Part shown: positions 47,489 to 56,282 of the stretch, one piece after another
Layout: each line of letters begins with the position of its first letter
Position numbering within the stretch: position 1 is the first letter of the stretch
From: Marinobacter sp. MDS2
GTDB taxonomy: Bacteria > Pseudomonadota > Gammaproteobacteria > Pseudomonadales > Oleiphilaceae
DNA: 64,000 nt
Assembly (NCBI RefSeq): GCF_030718085.1
Contig: NZ_JAVAJF010000002.1
Location: forward strand, 372,001-436,000
Reading direction: 5' to 3'
Position numbers and translations under genes: made by a program
The notes under the pieces: generated by a model
Databases searched by the model: none
What the model was told of the DNA's origin: nothing
What the model saw: only the letters and a program-made list of their open reading frames with translations

Positions 47489-48628
47489 TTAGCTACTTTT
47501 GCTTAGAGCGTGAGTAAGCAGAGCAAGTTGTTCCGCGCACTGTTCCAGGTTCGCCTCGGCCTGGGCGTAGGCACTTTGGAGTTCCATAGGCCCTCGGGTG
47601 ATTGAAAACGCGGCCGTTAGGCCCTGCGCCTGCAGGGCAGAGAAATCTTGCCCCAGCATGCCAGCAAAGCCTACCACCGGTACGCTGTATTTCCTGGCCA
47701 CCAGTGCCACCCCTGCGGGGGTTTTGCCGTAAGCGCTTTGGTTGTCGATGGCCCCTTCGGCAGTGATCACCAAATCGGCTGTTTGGATGTGACGTTCCAG
47801 CTCGACGGTTTCCATCACAAGCTCGATGCCGGGGCGTAATTGCGCGCCGAGAATGCCTGCGACCATCCCGCCGATACCGCCGGCGGCACCGCTACCGGGG
47901 AAGCTCGCGATGTCCCAGCCCTGTTTTTTTGCCAGTCGGGCAAAGTGAGCCAGATTGGCGTCCAGTTTTATGAGCTGTTGAATGCTGGCGCCTTTTTGAG
48001 GCCCAAACACAACGGCAGCGCCATTAGGGCCGGTCAACGGGTTGTTGACGTCACAGGCAACAACCAGGCGGGTGTCTCCAAGCGCGTCAAGTGCCGGCTG
48101 TAAATCCAGACTGGCGAGTTTGGCCAGACCGATGCCACCGGGCGGAATGCGGTTACCTTCTTTGTCGAGCAGCTTTGCGCCTAGTGCTTGTAGAATTCCG
48201 GCTCCGCCGTCCGTTGTGGCACTGCCGCCTAGCCCCATGATCAGTGCTTTCGGTTTGTGGGCCAGTGCTTCCAGCATCAATTCGCCTGTGCCGTAGCTCG
48301 AGGCCGTTAGGGCGTTTCTCTGGTCTGAAGGCACACAGTGCAGGCCGCTCCCTTCGGCCACTTCGATAATGGCTGTGCCGGAATTGTTGGTCAGCCCATA
48401 GCGGGCGACGACCGGTTCACCCAGTGGCCCCGTAACGGTAACGGAATGCAATTGCCCGTGCAGGGCTTCCGTCAGCGCAACGGTCGTCCCTTCTCCGCCA
48501 TCGGCCAGTGGCACTTCGATGATCTCGTCTCGAGGTGCAGCTTTTGCCCAGCCACGGCCCAGTGCACTGGCAACCTGATCGGCTGCCAGGCATTCCTTGA
48601 ACGAATCGGGAGCAATGACGATGCGCAT
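47489..48628 (-). CDS. Glycerate kinase
   Basis: A 379-residue kinase of the GarK/GlxK family, which phosphorylates D-glycerate using ATP. MRIVIAPDSFKECLAADQVA is the diagnostic N-terminus, PLADGGEGT (around 40-48) and GLGGSATTDGGAG (around 130-142) form the active-site loops, and AEGAIDNQSAYGK (around 290) is conserved. It follows a GntP-type permease gene by 1 base and lies in the same cluster as a CdaR-type regulator, so the cluster probably imports and phosphorylates glycerate or a related sugar acid. Confidence 0.94.
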   Translation of the reverse strand: MRIVIAPDSFKECLAADQVASALGRGWAKAAPRDEIIEVPLADGGEGTTVALTEALHGQLHSVTVTGPLGEPVVARYGLTNNSGTAIIEVAEGSGLHCVPSDQRNALTASSYGTGELMLEALAHKPKALIMGLGGSATTDGGAGILQALGAKLLDKEGNRIPPGGIGLAKLASLDLQPALDALGDTRLVVACDVNNPLTGPNGAAVVFGPQKGASIQQLIKLDANLAHFARLAKKQGWDIASFPGSGAAGGIGGMVAGILGAQLRPGIELVMETVELERHIQTADLVITAEGAIDNQSAYGKTPAGVALVARKYSVPVVGFAGMLGQDFSALQAQGLTAAFSITRGPMELQSAYAQAEANLEQCAEQLALLTHALSKSS

Positions 48629-48629
48629 G

Positions 48630-49973
48630 TCACAAAGCCGCCAGTGAGGTTAGCCACACGCAGGCGATGGTCACCAGCCCCATCACCAAGGTTGCGGTGG
48701 TGTGCGACTTGTAGGCAGTTGCAACGTTCATTTTGCTGAACTGGGACACCACCCAGAAGTAGCTGTCGTTAGCATGGGACACTGTCATTGCCCCGGCACC
48801 CACGGCCATGACGGTGAGTACCCGGCCCAGCTCGGAATCCAGTCCCAGTTGCGGGAGTAGTGGTGCAACCAGTGCAGACGCGGTCACCAGCGCAACGGTA
48901 GACGAGCCCTGAGCCGACTTGAGAGCAGCTGCGACGATAAACGGCATAATGACGCCCAAGCCTAAGGTGGATAGCGTGTCGCCGAGGTAGCTACCCAAGG
49001 GGGTGGCAGCCAGAACCGCTCCGAATGCACCACCGGCACCGGTAATCAGAATAATGGGCGCAGCAACTTCCAGGCCTTTGCTGGTGTGGCGGCCAAATTC
49101 TTCAAACTTGTTTCGTCCTTGCAGCAGTGTGAGTGCAAATCCAAGTCCGATGAGAAGAGCGTTCAGCGGTTTGCCGAGAAAGTTCAGAATGTCATAGGTC
49201 ATTCCGTCACCCAGCGGCGCAGTGGGATAATTGGCAACGGAGCCTGTGCAAATCAGCAAAATTGGAACGAAGATCGGAGCAAACGCTTTGGTGGCAGAAG
49301 GCAGTTCGCCGTAGTGCTGTTTGGCCTCTTCGAACGCCTCTTCTGCCTGCTCGAGCTCGGTGCTGGGTAGATCTTTGCAGCGGGATGCCCAGAACAGGCC
49401 GGCAAAAGCAGCGATGATGGCAAACACCAGCCCGACACCGATGACCATACCCAGATTGTTCTCCAGTCCCAGGTTGCCAGCGGCAGCAATAGGGCCTGGG
49501 GTTGGTGGAACCAGCGTGTGGGTGGCGAACAGGCCCGTAGACAGGGCAACGGTCATGGCCACAGGAGATGCATTGAGCGTTCGGGCCATAGAGCGTTTAA
49601 GACTGTTCAAAATGACGTATCCCGAATCACAAAATACCGGGATGGCGACGATAAAGCCGACAATCGACATAGTGAGCGTCGGGAATTTCTGGCCGAGCCA
49701 TTTGACCACGCTCTCGGCCATCACAATAGCGGCACCGGTGCGCTCAAGGATCACGCCTATGATTGTGCCCAGAACAATCACCAGACCGATGTAGCCGAGA
49801 ATGTTACCAAAGCCTGCTCGAATGGTTTTCTCTATGTCGGCTAAAGGAAGACCGAAGGCAAACGCTGCCAGAAACGAGGCGAGCAGCAAGGTAATAAAGG
49901 GGTTTAGTTTTAAACGGCTGGTGGCGAACACAATGAAAATTATGACCGCGACCAATATCAGCACCAGATGCAT
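48630..49973 (-). CDS. GntP family sugar-acid permease
   Basis: A 447-residue membrane protein with 12-14 hydrophobic helices. GNILGYIGLVIVLGTIIG, FVAIPVFCDSGYVIL (around 110-124), THTLVPPTPGPIAAA (around 150-164) and SHANDSYFWVVSQF (around 400) are hallmarks of the GntP/gluconate:H+ symporter family. Genomic partners (glycerate kinase, CdaR) point to glycerate or a hydroxy acid rather than gluconate. ATG 49973 has GGAG about 8 bases upstream on the minus strand. Confidence 0.94.
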   Translation of the reverse strand: MHLVLILVAVIIFIVFATSRLKLNPFITLLLASFLAAFAFGLPLADIEKTIRAGFGNILGYIGLVIVLGTIIGVILERTGAAIVMAESVVKWLGQKFPTLTMSIVGFIVAIPVFCDSGYVILNSLKRSMARTLNASPVAMTVALSTGLFATHTLVPPTPGPIAAAGNLGLENNLGMVIGVGLVFAIIAAFAGLFWASRCKDLPSTELEQAEEAFEEAKQHYGELPSATKAFAPIFVPILLICTGSVANYPTAPLGDGMTYDILNFLGKPLNALLIGLGFALTLLQGRNKFEEFGRHTSKGLEVAAPIILITGAGGAFGAVLAATPLGSYLGDTLSTLGLGVIMPFIVAAALKSAQGSSTVALVTASALVAPLLPQLGLDSELGRVLTVMAVGAGAMTVSHANDSYFWVVSQFSKMNVATAYKSHTTATLVMGLVTIACVWLTSLAAL

Positions 49974-50124
49974 TGGACATCTCCAGAATCAACCCGATTG
50001 TGACACCGACTCTGTGGTCGGTTATGTGGTGCTAAGTGTAAGAGCAGATTGACAAGAATTCGTTATGCATAAGGATAGAGTTGATCTATTTTTGCGCGAT
50101 ATATTTGTGCGTATGCACTAATTG

Positions 50125-51216
50125 TCAATTGGATTCCAGAGCCAAGTAGAGGAGCGCGAGATCTTCGAGCCGGAATGGCGAAAAGCCCGTTAAAGCTTCG
50201 ATGCCTTTTAGACGATACCGAACCGAGTTACGATGCAGATGGAGTTGTTGAGCGCATCGCTGGATATCTCCGTCGGAGGAAATAAAGGCTCTAAGTGTCT
50301 TGAGGTACTGATCACTGCGGGCATGATTGCGAAGAGGCCGAAGAGCCCGATTCAGCTGCTCTTGTTGCCATTTCGGTTGCAGACTTCGCCACAGTGTTGC
50401 CAGCGGAAAGTCTTCATAATGTCCGCGAACGGGCGCTGGGAAACGCTGCTTGGCGGCCTGTAAGGCCGCTTCGGCTGACTCGTAGCAAGCTTGCAGGTTG
50501 TTGCTGAAGACGGCACCGGTGGCAGCCGATGTCGCATCTCCTAGATTCTGAGGAAGCCGCGCCAGCGCAGTATTCATGGCGTCTTGCGGCGATTTCTCGA
50601 TAAAAAAGAATACAATCTTCCGGTCCGGCGTCTGCATGACCAGAGCCTCGGGTTCAATACGCTCTAAAGCCCGGGCTAACGAGGTGATATCGGATAACCA
50701 AGGCAGGTCGGGCTGACTTGTTTCGAACACCACGGCAATCCGGGGTTTGCTAAGATCAATCGATAATTGCTCAAGCCAGTGTTGCGAAACCGGTTCACCA
50801 TTCAGCAGTGCCAGCAAGGTGTTTTCAATTTGCTGCCGGCGTTGGCGGCTTACCTCTATCAAGGAAGCCTGTTCCAAAATCAGCTCAGCGGTCACCCGGA
50901 CCAGGTCAGCAAACGGCAAAACCTTTTCCGGTGTGCCCGAGATGCCGACAACCGCTACGATCTTGCCCGCCACTTCAACCGGTAAATTGACGCCCGCCCG
51001 TGTTCCGGTATATCGGCAAGCCTCTTGCTCTGTAATCACCACGGGTGCGCAGGTTTCAGCTACCTGCCGAGCCGCCTGGTGCATGGCTCCCACTCTTAGG
51101 GAGTCGCCAGAGGCGATGATGATGCCGTCCGGAGTCATCACGTTGACGGAATGGCCAATCACGGGCATCGCACGGTCAACGATGCGTTGTGCGGTGGCTT
51201 GATCAAGTGTAGTCAT
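50125..51216 (-). CDS. CdaR-type sugar-diacid regulator
   Basis: A 363-residue transcription factor. The N-terminal sugar-diacid-recognition domain covers about 4-135 (VIGHSVNVMTPDGIIIASGDS), a GGDEF-like linker follows, and the C-terminal PucR helix-turn-helix is at about 305-358 (CAQQLHLHRNSVRYRLKGIEALTG). In Escherichia coli CdaR activates glycerate/galactarate genes, which fits the adjacent glycerate kinase and GntP permease. Its ATG shares one base with the stop of the Lrp gene (TAATG). A 151-base gap to the permease gene may hold its binding site; it is AT-rich but shows no clear repeat. Confidence 0.92.
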   Translation of the reverse strand: MTTLDQATAQRIVDRAMPVIGHSVNVMTPDGIIIASGDSLRVGAMHQAARQVAETCAPVVITEQEACRYTGTRAGVNLPVEVAGKIVAVVGISGTPEKVLPFADLVRVTAELILEQASLIEVSRQRRQQIENTLLALLNGEPVSQHWLEQLSIDLSKPRIAVVFETSQPDLPWLSDITSLARALERIEPEALVMQTPDRKIVFFFIEKSPQDAMNTALARLPQNLGDATSAATGAVFSNNLQACYESAEAALQAAKQRFPAPVRGHYEDFPLATLWRSLQPKWQQEQLNRALRPLRNHARSDQYLKTLRAFISSDGDIQRCAQQLHLHRNSVRYRLKGIEALTGFSPFRLEDLALLYLALESN

Positions 51217-51668
51217 TAAAGGCCCCGGTCTTTCACGTTTTCCATGACAACAAAGGTGCTGGTTTGCAGAACATGGGGCAGGTTGGAAATTTGCTCTCCC
51301 AGCACCTGTCGATACTCGGCCATGTTTCGTGTGCGAATCTTCAGCAGATAATCAAAATTAGCGGCCATCATGTGGCATTGCTCCACCGAAGAGATCTTTT
51401 TGACGGCATCATTGAATGCCGCCAAAGCCTTGCTGGAGGTATCGCTCAGAGTTACTTGAGCAAAGGCTACATGAGAGTGCCCGAGTTTCGTCTGGTTCAC
51501 CATGGCAGAATAGCCGGTGATGTAGCCCTGTTCTTCGAGCCGACGCATGCGTATTTGGCAAGGGGTTTTGGACAGGCCCACTCTGGAAGCCAGGTCGGTA
51601 ACGGTAATGCGCCCGTTGTTCTGGAGCTCTCGGATGATGGCAAGGTCGATTCTGTCGAGATCCGACAT
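51216..51668 (-). CDS. Lrp/AsnC family regulator, probable putA controller
   Basis: A 150-residue Lrp-type protein: N-terminal helix-turn-helix (LQNNGRITVTDLASRVGLSK, residues about 15-34) and a C-terminal RAM ligand-binding domain (about 65-145). It is divergent from putA, whose protein lacks its own DNA-binding domain, so this is the likely proline-responsive activator (PutR/BkdR type). Its stop overlaps the cdaR start by 1 base, linking proline and sugar-acid regulators in one transcript. Confidence 0.92.
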   Translation of the reverse strand: MSDLDRIDLAIIRELQNNGRITVTDLASRVGLSKTPCQIRMRRLEEQGYITGYSAMVNQTKLGHSHVAFAQVTLSDTSSKALAAFNDAVKKISSVEQCHMMAANFDYLLKIRTRNMAEYRQVLGEQISNLPHVLQTSTFVVMENVKDRGL

Positions 51669-51716
51669 GACTGCTATCCTTGTTGTGTGCGATTGAAATG
51701 GGGCTTTATAAGTCAG

Positions 51717-51809
51717 TTTTCCTAATTTTAATGGATGTGAGGTTTTTTTGATAATTATGGTGGGCTAATTAAAGGAAATAAGTCCGGATTAAGGCGCCTA
51801 ATAGGAAAA
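51717..51809. promoter_or_regulatory. AT-rich lrp-putA control region with inverted repeat
   Basis: The 200-base divergent gap is AT-rich. TTTTCCTA (51717-51724) and TAGGAAAA (51802-51809) are perfect inverted arms about 77 bases apart, and an imperfect palindrome around GGCGCC lies at 51788-51802. Multiple spaced sites would suit an Lrp octamer; binding is not shown. Confidence 0.35.
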
Positions 51810-51868
51810 TAGAATATTACGCCTTCGCTACAATGCGGTCAGTATTCCAATAATCAGGAGGCATAACC

Positions 51869-54800
51869 ATGAGTTTGCAGCAATCCGCGGCAAAAGAGCT
51901 CCACGAAATTCGTCAGGCGCTTCGCAATAATTATCTGGCGGACGAGTATGAGGTGATTCACCGACTGATTGAGCAGGCTCAGCTGTCTGATGAAACCCGC
52001 CAAGCGATTTCTGCCCGAGCAGCAGAGCTGGTGCGCGATGTGCGTGACAACGCGAAGCCGACGATCATGGAAAAATTCCTGGCCGAGTACGGGCTGACCA
52101 CCAAAGAAGGAGTGGCACTAATGTGCTTGGCGGAGGCGCTGCTTCGGGTGCCCGATAACTTCACCATTCAGGATCTGATCGAAGACAAAATCACTTCCGG
52201 TAACTGGGGCGCCCACGTTGGCAAAGCTAAATCCGGCTTGATCAACTCCGCCACTCTGGCGTTGCTGATGACCAGCAACCTGCTGAAGGATTCTGAACGT
52301 CAAAGTGTAGGCGACACCTTGCGTCATTTGGTGAAGCGTTTGGGCGAGCCGGTCGTGCGCGTGGCCGCTGGGCAGGCCATGAAAGAAATGGGCCGCCAGT
52401 TTGTTCTGGGCAGGGACATCGAAGAAGCCCAGGAGAACGGCCAGGAAATGGAAGAGCAGGGCTACACCTATTCTTACGATATGCTGGGTGAAGCCGCACG
52501 CACGGACGCCGACGCAGAACGTTATTACCAGGCCTATGCCACGGCCATCGATAGCATCAGCAAGCGTTGTGAAGGCGACGTTCGCACCAATCCGGGAATC
52601 TCGGTAAAGCTCTCCGCATTATTGGCCCGTTACGAGTACGGCCAGAAAGAACGAGTGATGAACGAATTGGTGCCCCGAGCGCTGGAGCTGGCCAAAAAAG
52701 CCGCTGCGGCGAACATGGGTTTCAACATTGACGCGGAGGAGCAGGATCGTCTGGATCTTTCTCTGGATGTCATCGAAGCAATCTTTGCCGACCCGGCGTT
52801 GGATGGATGGGACGGCTTTGGTGTGGTCGTTCAGGCCTTTGCCAAGCGTGCCTCACAGACACTGGATTGGTTGTACGCGCTGGCCGAGAAGCACAACCGC
52901 CGGATCATGGTGCGTCTGGTAAAAGGCGCCTACTGGGATGCCGAAATCAAGCGCGCTCAGGTAATGGGGCTTGAGGGCTTCCCGGTGTTTACCCGTAAAG
53001 CCTGTAGCGACGTGTCCTACTTGTCGTGTACGACTCAGCTACTCGGCATGACCGATCGCATCTACCCACAGTTCGCCACCCACAACGCGCATTCCGTATC
53101 CGCGGTGTTAGAGCTGGCGAAAGATTTGAGCCGCGATAAGTTCGAGTTCCAGCGCCTGCATGGTATGGGTGAGTCTCTGCACGACCAGGTGCTGAAGGCA
53201 AGCAAAGTGCCTTGCCGGATCTACGCACCGGTAGGTGCTCACAAAGATTTGCTGGCCTACCTGGTTCGCCGCTTGCTGGAAAACGGCGCGAACAGCTCCT
53301 TTGTTAACCAGATTGTCGATACCAGCATTACCCCGGAAGAGATCGCCAAAGACCCGATTGATGCCGTGAATGCGCTGGGTCGCGATGTTTCCAGCCAAAT
53401 GATCGTTAAGCCGGCGGATATCTTCGGCGAGCAGCGCCGTAATTCAAAGGGGTGGGATTTGACCGATCCCGTCACCGTGGCCGAGCTGAACGAAGGGCGA
53501 GGCAAGTATAAAACACACCAGTGGCAGGGTGGTCCCGTAACGGTCACTGAAGCAAAGGGTGGCGAGGTAGTAGATGTTCGCAACCCTGCTGATCTGGACG
53601 ACGTAGTGGGTCAGATTACCTATGCTTCCGAAGCAGACGTGGATGCCGCTGTCGAAGCGGCCCGTAACGGTTTCAAAGAATGGGCGGCCGTCCCGGCAGA
53701 AAAGCGTGCTGAGCTGATCCGTAAGGTGGGTGATCTCTACGAAGAAAACGTGGATGAGCTATTCGCACTAACGACTCGGGAAGCAGGCAAGTCTTTGTTT
53801 GACGCCGTGGCTGAGATTCGTGAAGCGGTGGACTTCGCCATGTTCTACGCCAACGAGGGTATCCGTTATAAGGATGCCGGAGAGGCCCGTGGGGTGATTT
53901 GCTGTATCTCGCCCTGGAACTTCCCGTTGGCCATCTTTACCGGTCAAATTTTGGCTAACCTGGCAGCCGGAAATACCGTGGTGGCCAAGCCTGCGGAGCA
54001 GACCTCTTTGTTGGCCGTGCGTGCGGTTGAATTAATGCACGAGGCCGGCATTCCGAAAGACGCCATCCAGTTGTTGCCCGGTGACGGTGGCACCGTGGGT
54101 GCTGCGCTGACGTCGGACTCGCGCATTGAAGGGGTTTGTTTCACTGGTGGTACCGATACCGCCAAACTCATCAACAAGGCGATGACCAAAAACATGGCTC
54201 CGGATGCGCCGCTGGTTGCTGAAACCGGTGGTATGAACGCCATGATTGTGGACTCCACTGCCTTGCCGGAACAGGTAGTGCGCGACGTTCTGGCTTCCTC
54301 GTTCCAGAGTGCCGGTCAGCGTTGTTCAGCCCTGCGTATGCTCTACGTGCAGAAAGACATTGCCGATGGCTTGCTGGAAATGCTGTACGGTGCCATGGAA
54401 GAGCTGGGTATTGGCGACCCGTGGGAGCTGTCCACCGATGTGGGGCCAGTGATTGACGAGGAATCTCGTCAGAAGATCAACGACCACTGCAAGAAATTCG
54501 AGCAAAAGGGCAAGCTGCTCAAGAAACTGCCAGTGCCCGAAAAGGGCATGTTCGTTTCACCTGCGGTTCTGCAAGTCAGCGGAATCGAGGAAATGGAAGA
54601 AGAAATCTTCGGGCCGGTGTTGCATGTTGCCACGTTCGAAGCCAAGGATATCGACAAAGTGGTGGATGCGGTTAACGCTAAAGGCTACGGCCTGACCTTC
54701 GGCATTCATAGCCGGGTGGATCGCCGTATCGAGCACATTGCCAGCCGAATCAAAGTCGGTAACACCTACGTTAACCGTAACCAGATCGGCGCTATTGTGG

Positions 54801-55495
54801 GTTCTCAGCCCTTTGGTGGTGAAGGCTTGTCGGGAACCGGACCGAAAGCGGGTGGCCCGCAATACGTACGACGCTTCATCAAGGGTGACGTTGTTGAGAA
54901 ACCGGCCGGTGAGGGCAAAGCCGTTGGCGCCCGTAAGGTGCAAAAGCTGATTGATCAGCTGGCCAAGCTGGATGTACCTGCGGCAGAAGGTCGTCAGCAG
55001 GCTCTGAGCCCTTTCTTTGGTGATGTGCCGGCACCGCTGGATCTCGGCTATGAAGAAATGCCGGGGCCGACCGGTGAGCAGAACCATCTGTCTTGCCACG
55101 CTCGGGGCGTTGTGTTGTGCGTGGGGCCAGATACTGCCTCGGCAGTCGAGCAGGCCGGTGTGGCTTTGTCGCAAGGCAACAAAGTTGTGGTGGTGGCTCC
55201 GGGTGCTGAAAAAGCGCTGGCGCGAGCGATCAATGCTGGCCTACCGGTTGTTGCCACTGACGGTTTTTTGGAGCCAGAGGCACTGACACAGCTTGATGGC
55301 TACGAAGCCGTTGTTAGCGTCGCGGAAAAGCCGCTGCTGAAACGCTATCGCGAAGCGCTTGCGGTGCGGGATGGAGCACTGTTGCCGGTAATCACCGAGC
55401 ACACGCTGGACCAGCGTTACGTGATCGAACGTCACCTGTGTATCGACACCACGGCTGCCGGCGGTAACGCCAGCTTGATCGCTTCAGCCGAATAA
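51869..55495 (+). CDS. putA: Bifunctional proline dehydrogenase / P5C dehydrogenase PutA
   Basis: PutA oxidises proline to glutamate, passing electrons from FAD to quinone and then using NAD+. The 1208-residue protein has the proline dehydrogenase barrel (about 85-490; RLVKGAYWDAEIK, QFATHNAHS, RLHGMGE), the aldehyde dehydrogenase domain (about 560-1040) with E785 in AETGGMNAM and catalytic C819 in SAGQRCSAL, and a C-terminal tunnel-sealing region (about 1060-1200). The ribbon-helix-helix repressor domain of Escherichia coli PutA (1320 aa) is missing: the start MSLQQSAAKELHEIR, 6 bases after AGGAGG, leaves no room for it. Regulation therefore likely rests with the divergent Lrp protein. Confidence 0.97.
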   Translation: MSLQQSAAKELHEIRQALRNNYLADEYEVIHRLIEQAQLSDETRQAISARAAELVRDVRDNAKPTIMEKFLAEYGLTTKEGVALMCLAEALLRVPDNFTIQDLIEDKITSGNWGAHVGKAKSGLINSATLALLMTSNLLKDSERQSVGDTLRHLVKRLGEPVVRVAAGQAMKEMGRQFVLGRDIEEAQENGQEMEEQGYTYSYDMLGEAARTDADAERYYQAYATAIDSISKRCEGDVRTNPGISVKLSALLARYEYGQKERVMNELVPRALELAKKAAAANMGFNIDAEEQDRLDLSLDVIEAIFADPALDGWDGFGVVVQAFAKRASQTLDWLYALAEKHNRRIMVRLVKGAYWDAEIKRAQVMGLEGFPVFTRKACSDVSYLSCTTQLLGMTDRIYPQFATHNAHSVSAVLELAKDLSRDKFEFQRLHGMGESLHDQVLKASKVPCRIYAPVGAHKDLLAYLVRRLLENGANSSFVNQIVDTSITPEEIAKDPIDAVNALGRDVSSQMIVKPADIFGEQRRNSKGWDLTDPVTVAELNEGRGKYKTHQWQGGPVTVTEAKGGEVVDVRNPADLDDVVGQITYASEADVDAAVEAARNGFKEWAAVPAEKRAELIRKVGDLYEENVDELFALTTREAGKSLFDAVAEIREAVDFAMFYANEGIRYKDAGEARGVICCISPWNFPLAIFTGQILANLAAGNTVVAKPAEQTSLLAVRAVELMHEAGIPKDAIQLLPGDGGTVGAALTSDSRIEGVCFTGGTDTAKLINKAMTKNMAPDAPLVAETGGMNAMIVDSTALPEQVVRDVLASSFQSAGQRCSALRMLYVQKDIADGLLEMLYGAMEELGIGDPWELSTDVGPVIDEESRQKINDHCKKFEQKGKLLKKLPVPEKGMFVSPAVLQVSGIEEMEEEIFGPVLHVATFEAKDIDKVVDAVNAKGYGLTFGIHSRVDRRIEHIASRIKVGNTYVNRNQIGAIVGSQPFGGEGLSGTGPKAGGPQYVRRFIKGDVVEKPAGEGKAVGARKVQKLIDQLAKLDVPAAEGRQQALSPFFGDVPAPLDLGYEEMPGPTGEQNHLSCHARGVVLCVGPDTASAVEQAGVALSQGNKVVVVAPGAEKALARAINAGLPVVATDGFLEPEALTQLDGYEAVVSVAEKPLLKRYREALAVRDGALLPVITEHTLDQRYVIERHLCIDTTAAGGNASLIASAE

Positions 55496-55522
55496 ACCGC
55501 TTCAACGAAATCCTCTCCATGC

Positions 55523-55563
55523 GCAGCATCTATTCAGAAAAACTGAATAGATGCTGCAGTTTT
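55523..55563 (+). terminator. Rho-independent terminator of putA
   Basis: A 15-bp perfect stem (GCAGCATCTATTCAG / CTGAATAGATGCTGC) with loop AAAAA is followed by AGTTTT and more T-rich sequence. Confidence 0.9.
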
Positions 55564-55641
55564 CTTCGTTTTTATTCAATGAACGCTCTGTTTATAGTGG
55601 ATCTACAAACTTAAATATTGAAGTAAAAAGGAAGGATGACT

Positions 55642-56205
55642 ATGTCTCTCAAGCTGCAAACTATTATCTGTAGCACCCGCCCGGGCCGCGTCGGCTCTTC
55701 CGTCGCAGAGTGGTTCAACAAGGCTGCTAACAAGCAGGGGGGATTTGAAAGTGAGCTGGTGGACTTGGCAGATTTTAACCTGCCGGTTTATGACGAACCG
55801 AATCACCCGCGCATGCAGAAGTACGAGCACGACCATACCAAGGCATGGTCTGAGAGCGTGTCCAACGCAGATGCTTTCGTGTTTGTGATTCCTGAATACA
55901 ACTTCTGCCCACCTCCGTCTTTCGTTAACGCGGTGAACTATCTGTTCAACGAGTGGAACTACAAGCCGTGTGCTTTTGTAAGCTACGGCGGGGTGTCTGG
56001 CGGCCTGCGCTCGGCTCAAACTGCCAAGCAACTGGTTACCACTGTGAAAATGATGCCAATGACCGAGGGGGTTATGGTTCAGATGCCGTGGGAAAAGCTG
56101 GACGAGAATCGCCAGTTCCTGGCTGAAGATGTTCACGCGCAGTCAGCAAACGCAATGTTGGAAGAATTAGCGAAGTGGGCGCAAGCGCTGAAAACGATGC
56201 GCTAA
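55642..56205 (+). CDS. NADPH-dependent FMN reductase family protein
   Basis: A 187-residue flavodoxin-like reductase. TIICSTRPGRVGSSVAEW (residues about 6-23) is the FMN phosphate loop, and VIPEYNFCPPPSFVNAVNYL (about 79-98) is the family's central motif (PEYN). Such enzymes supply reduced flavin or reduce quinones and azo or nitro compounds. ATG 55642 is preferred because GGAAGG at 55630-55635 is 6 bases away; ATG 55636 overlaps that site. It stands alone between two terminators. Confidence 0.9.
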   Translation: MSLKLQTIICSTRPGRVGSSVAEWFNKAANKQGGFESELVDLADFNLPVYDEPNHPRMQKYEHDHTKAWSESVSNADAFVFVIPEYNFCPPPSFVNAVNYLFNEWNYKPCAFVSYGGVSGGLRSAQTAKQLVTTVKMMPMTEGVMVQMPWEKLDENRQFLAEDVHAQSANAMLEELAKWAQALKTMR

Positions 56206-56221
56206 GTTATAAGTTAGAAAC

Positions 56222-56250
56222 AAAACACCGGGCAGCAGCCCGGTGTTTTT
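56222..56250. terminator. Bidirectional terminator between the FMN reductase gene and tctA
   Basis: AACACCGGGC-AGCA-GCCCGGTGTT plus T-runs (AAAACACC upstream, GGTGTTTTTT downstream) separates convergent genes. Confidence 0.92.
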
Positions 56251-56282
56251 TATGGTTCATGAAAGTGGCAAAGCTGCGTTAA

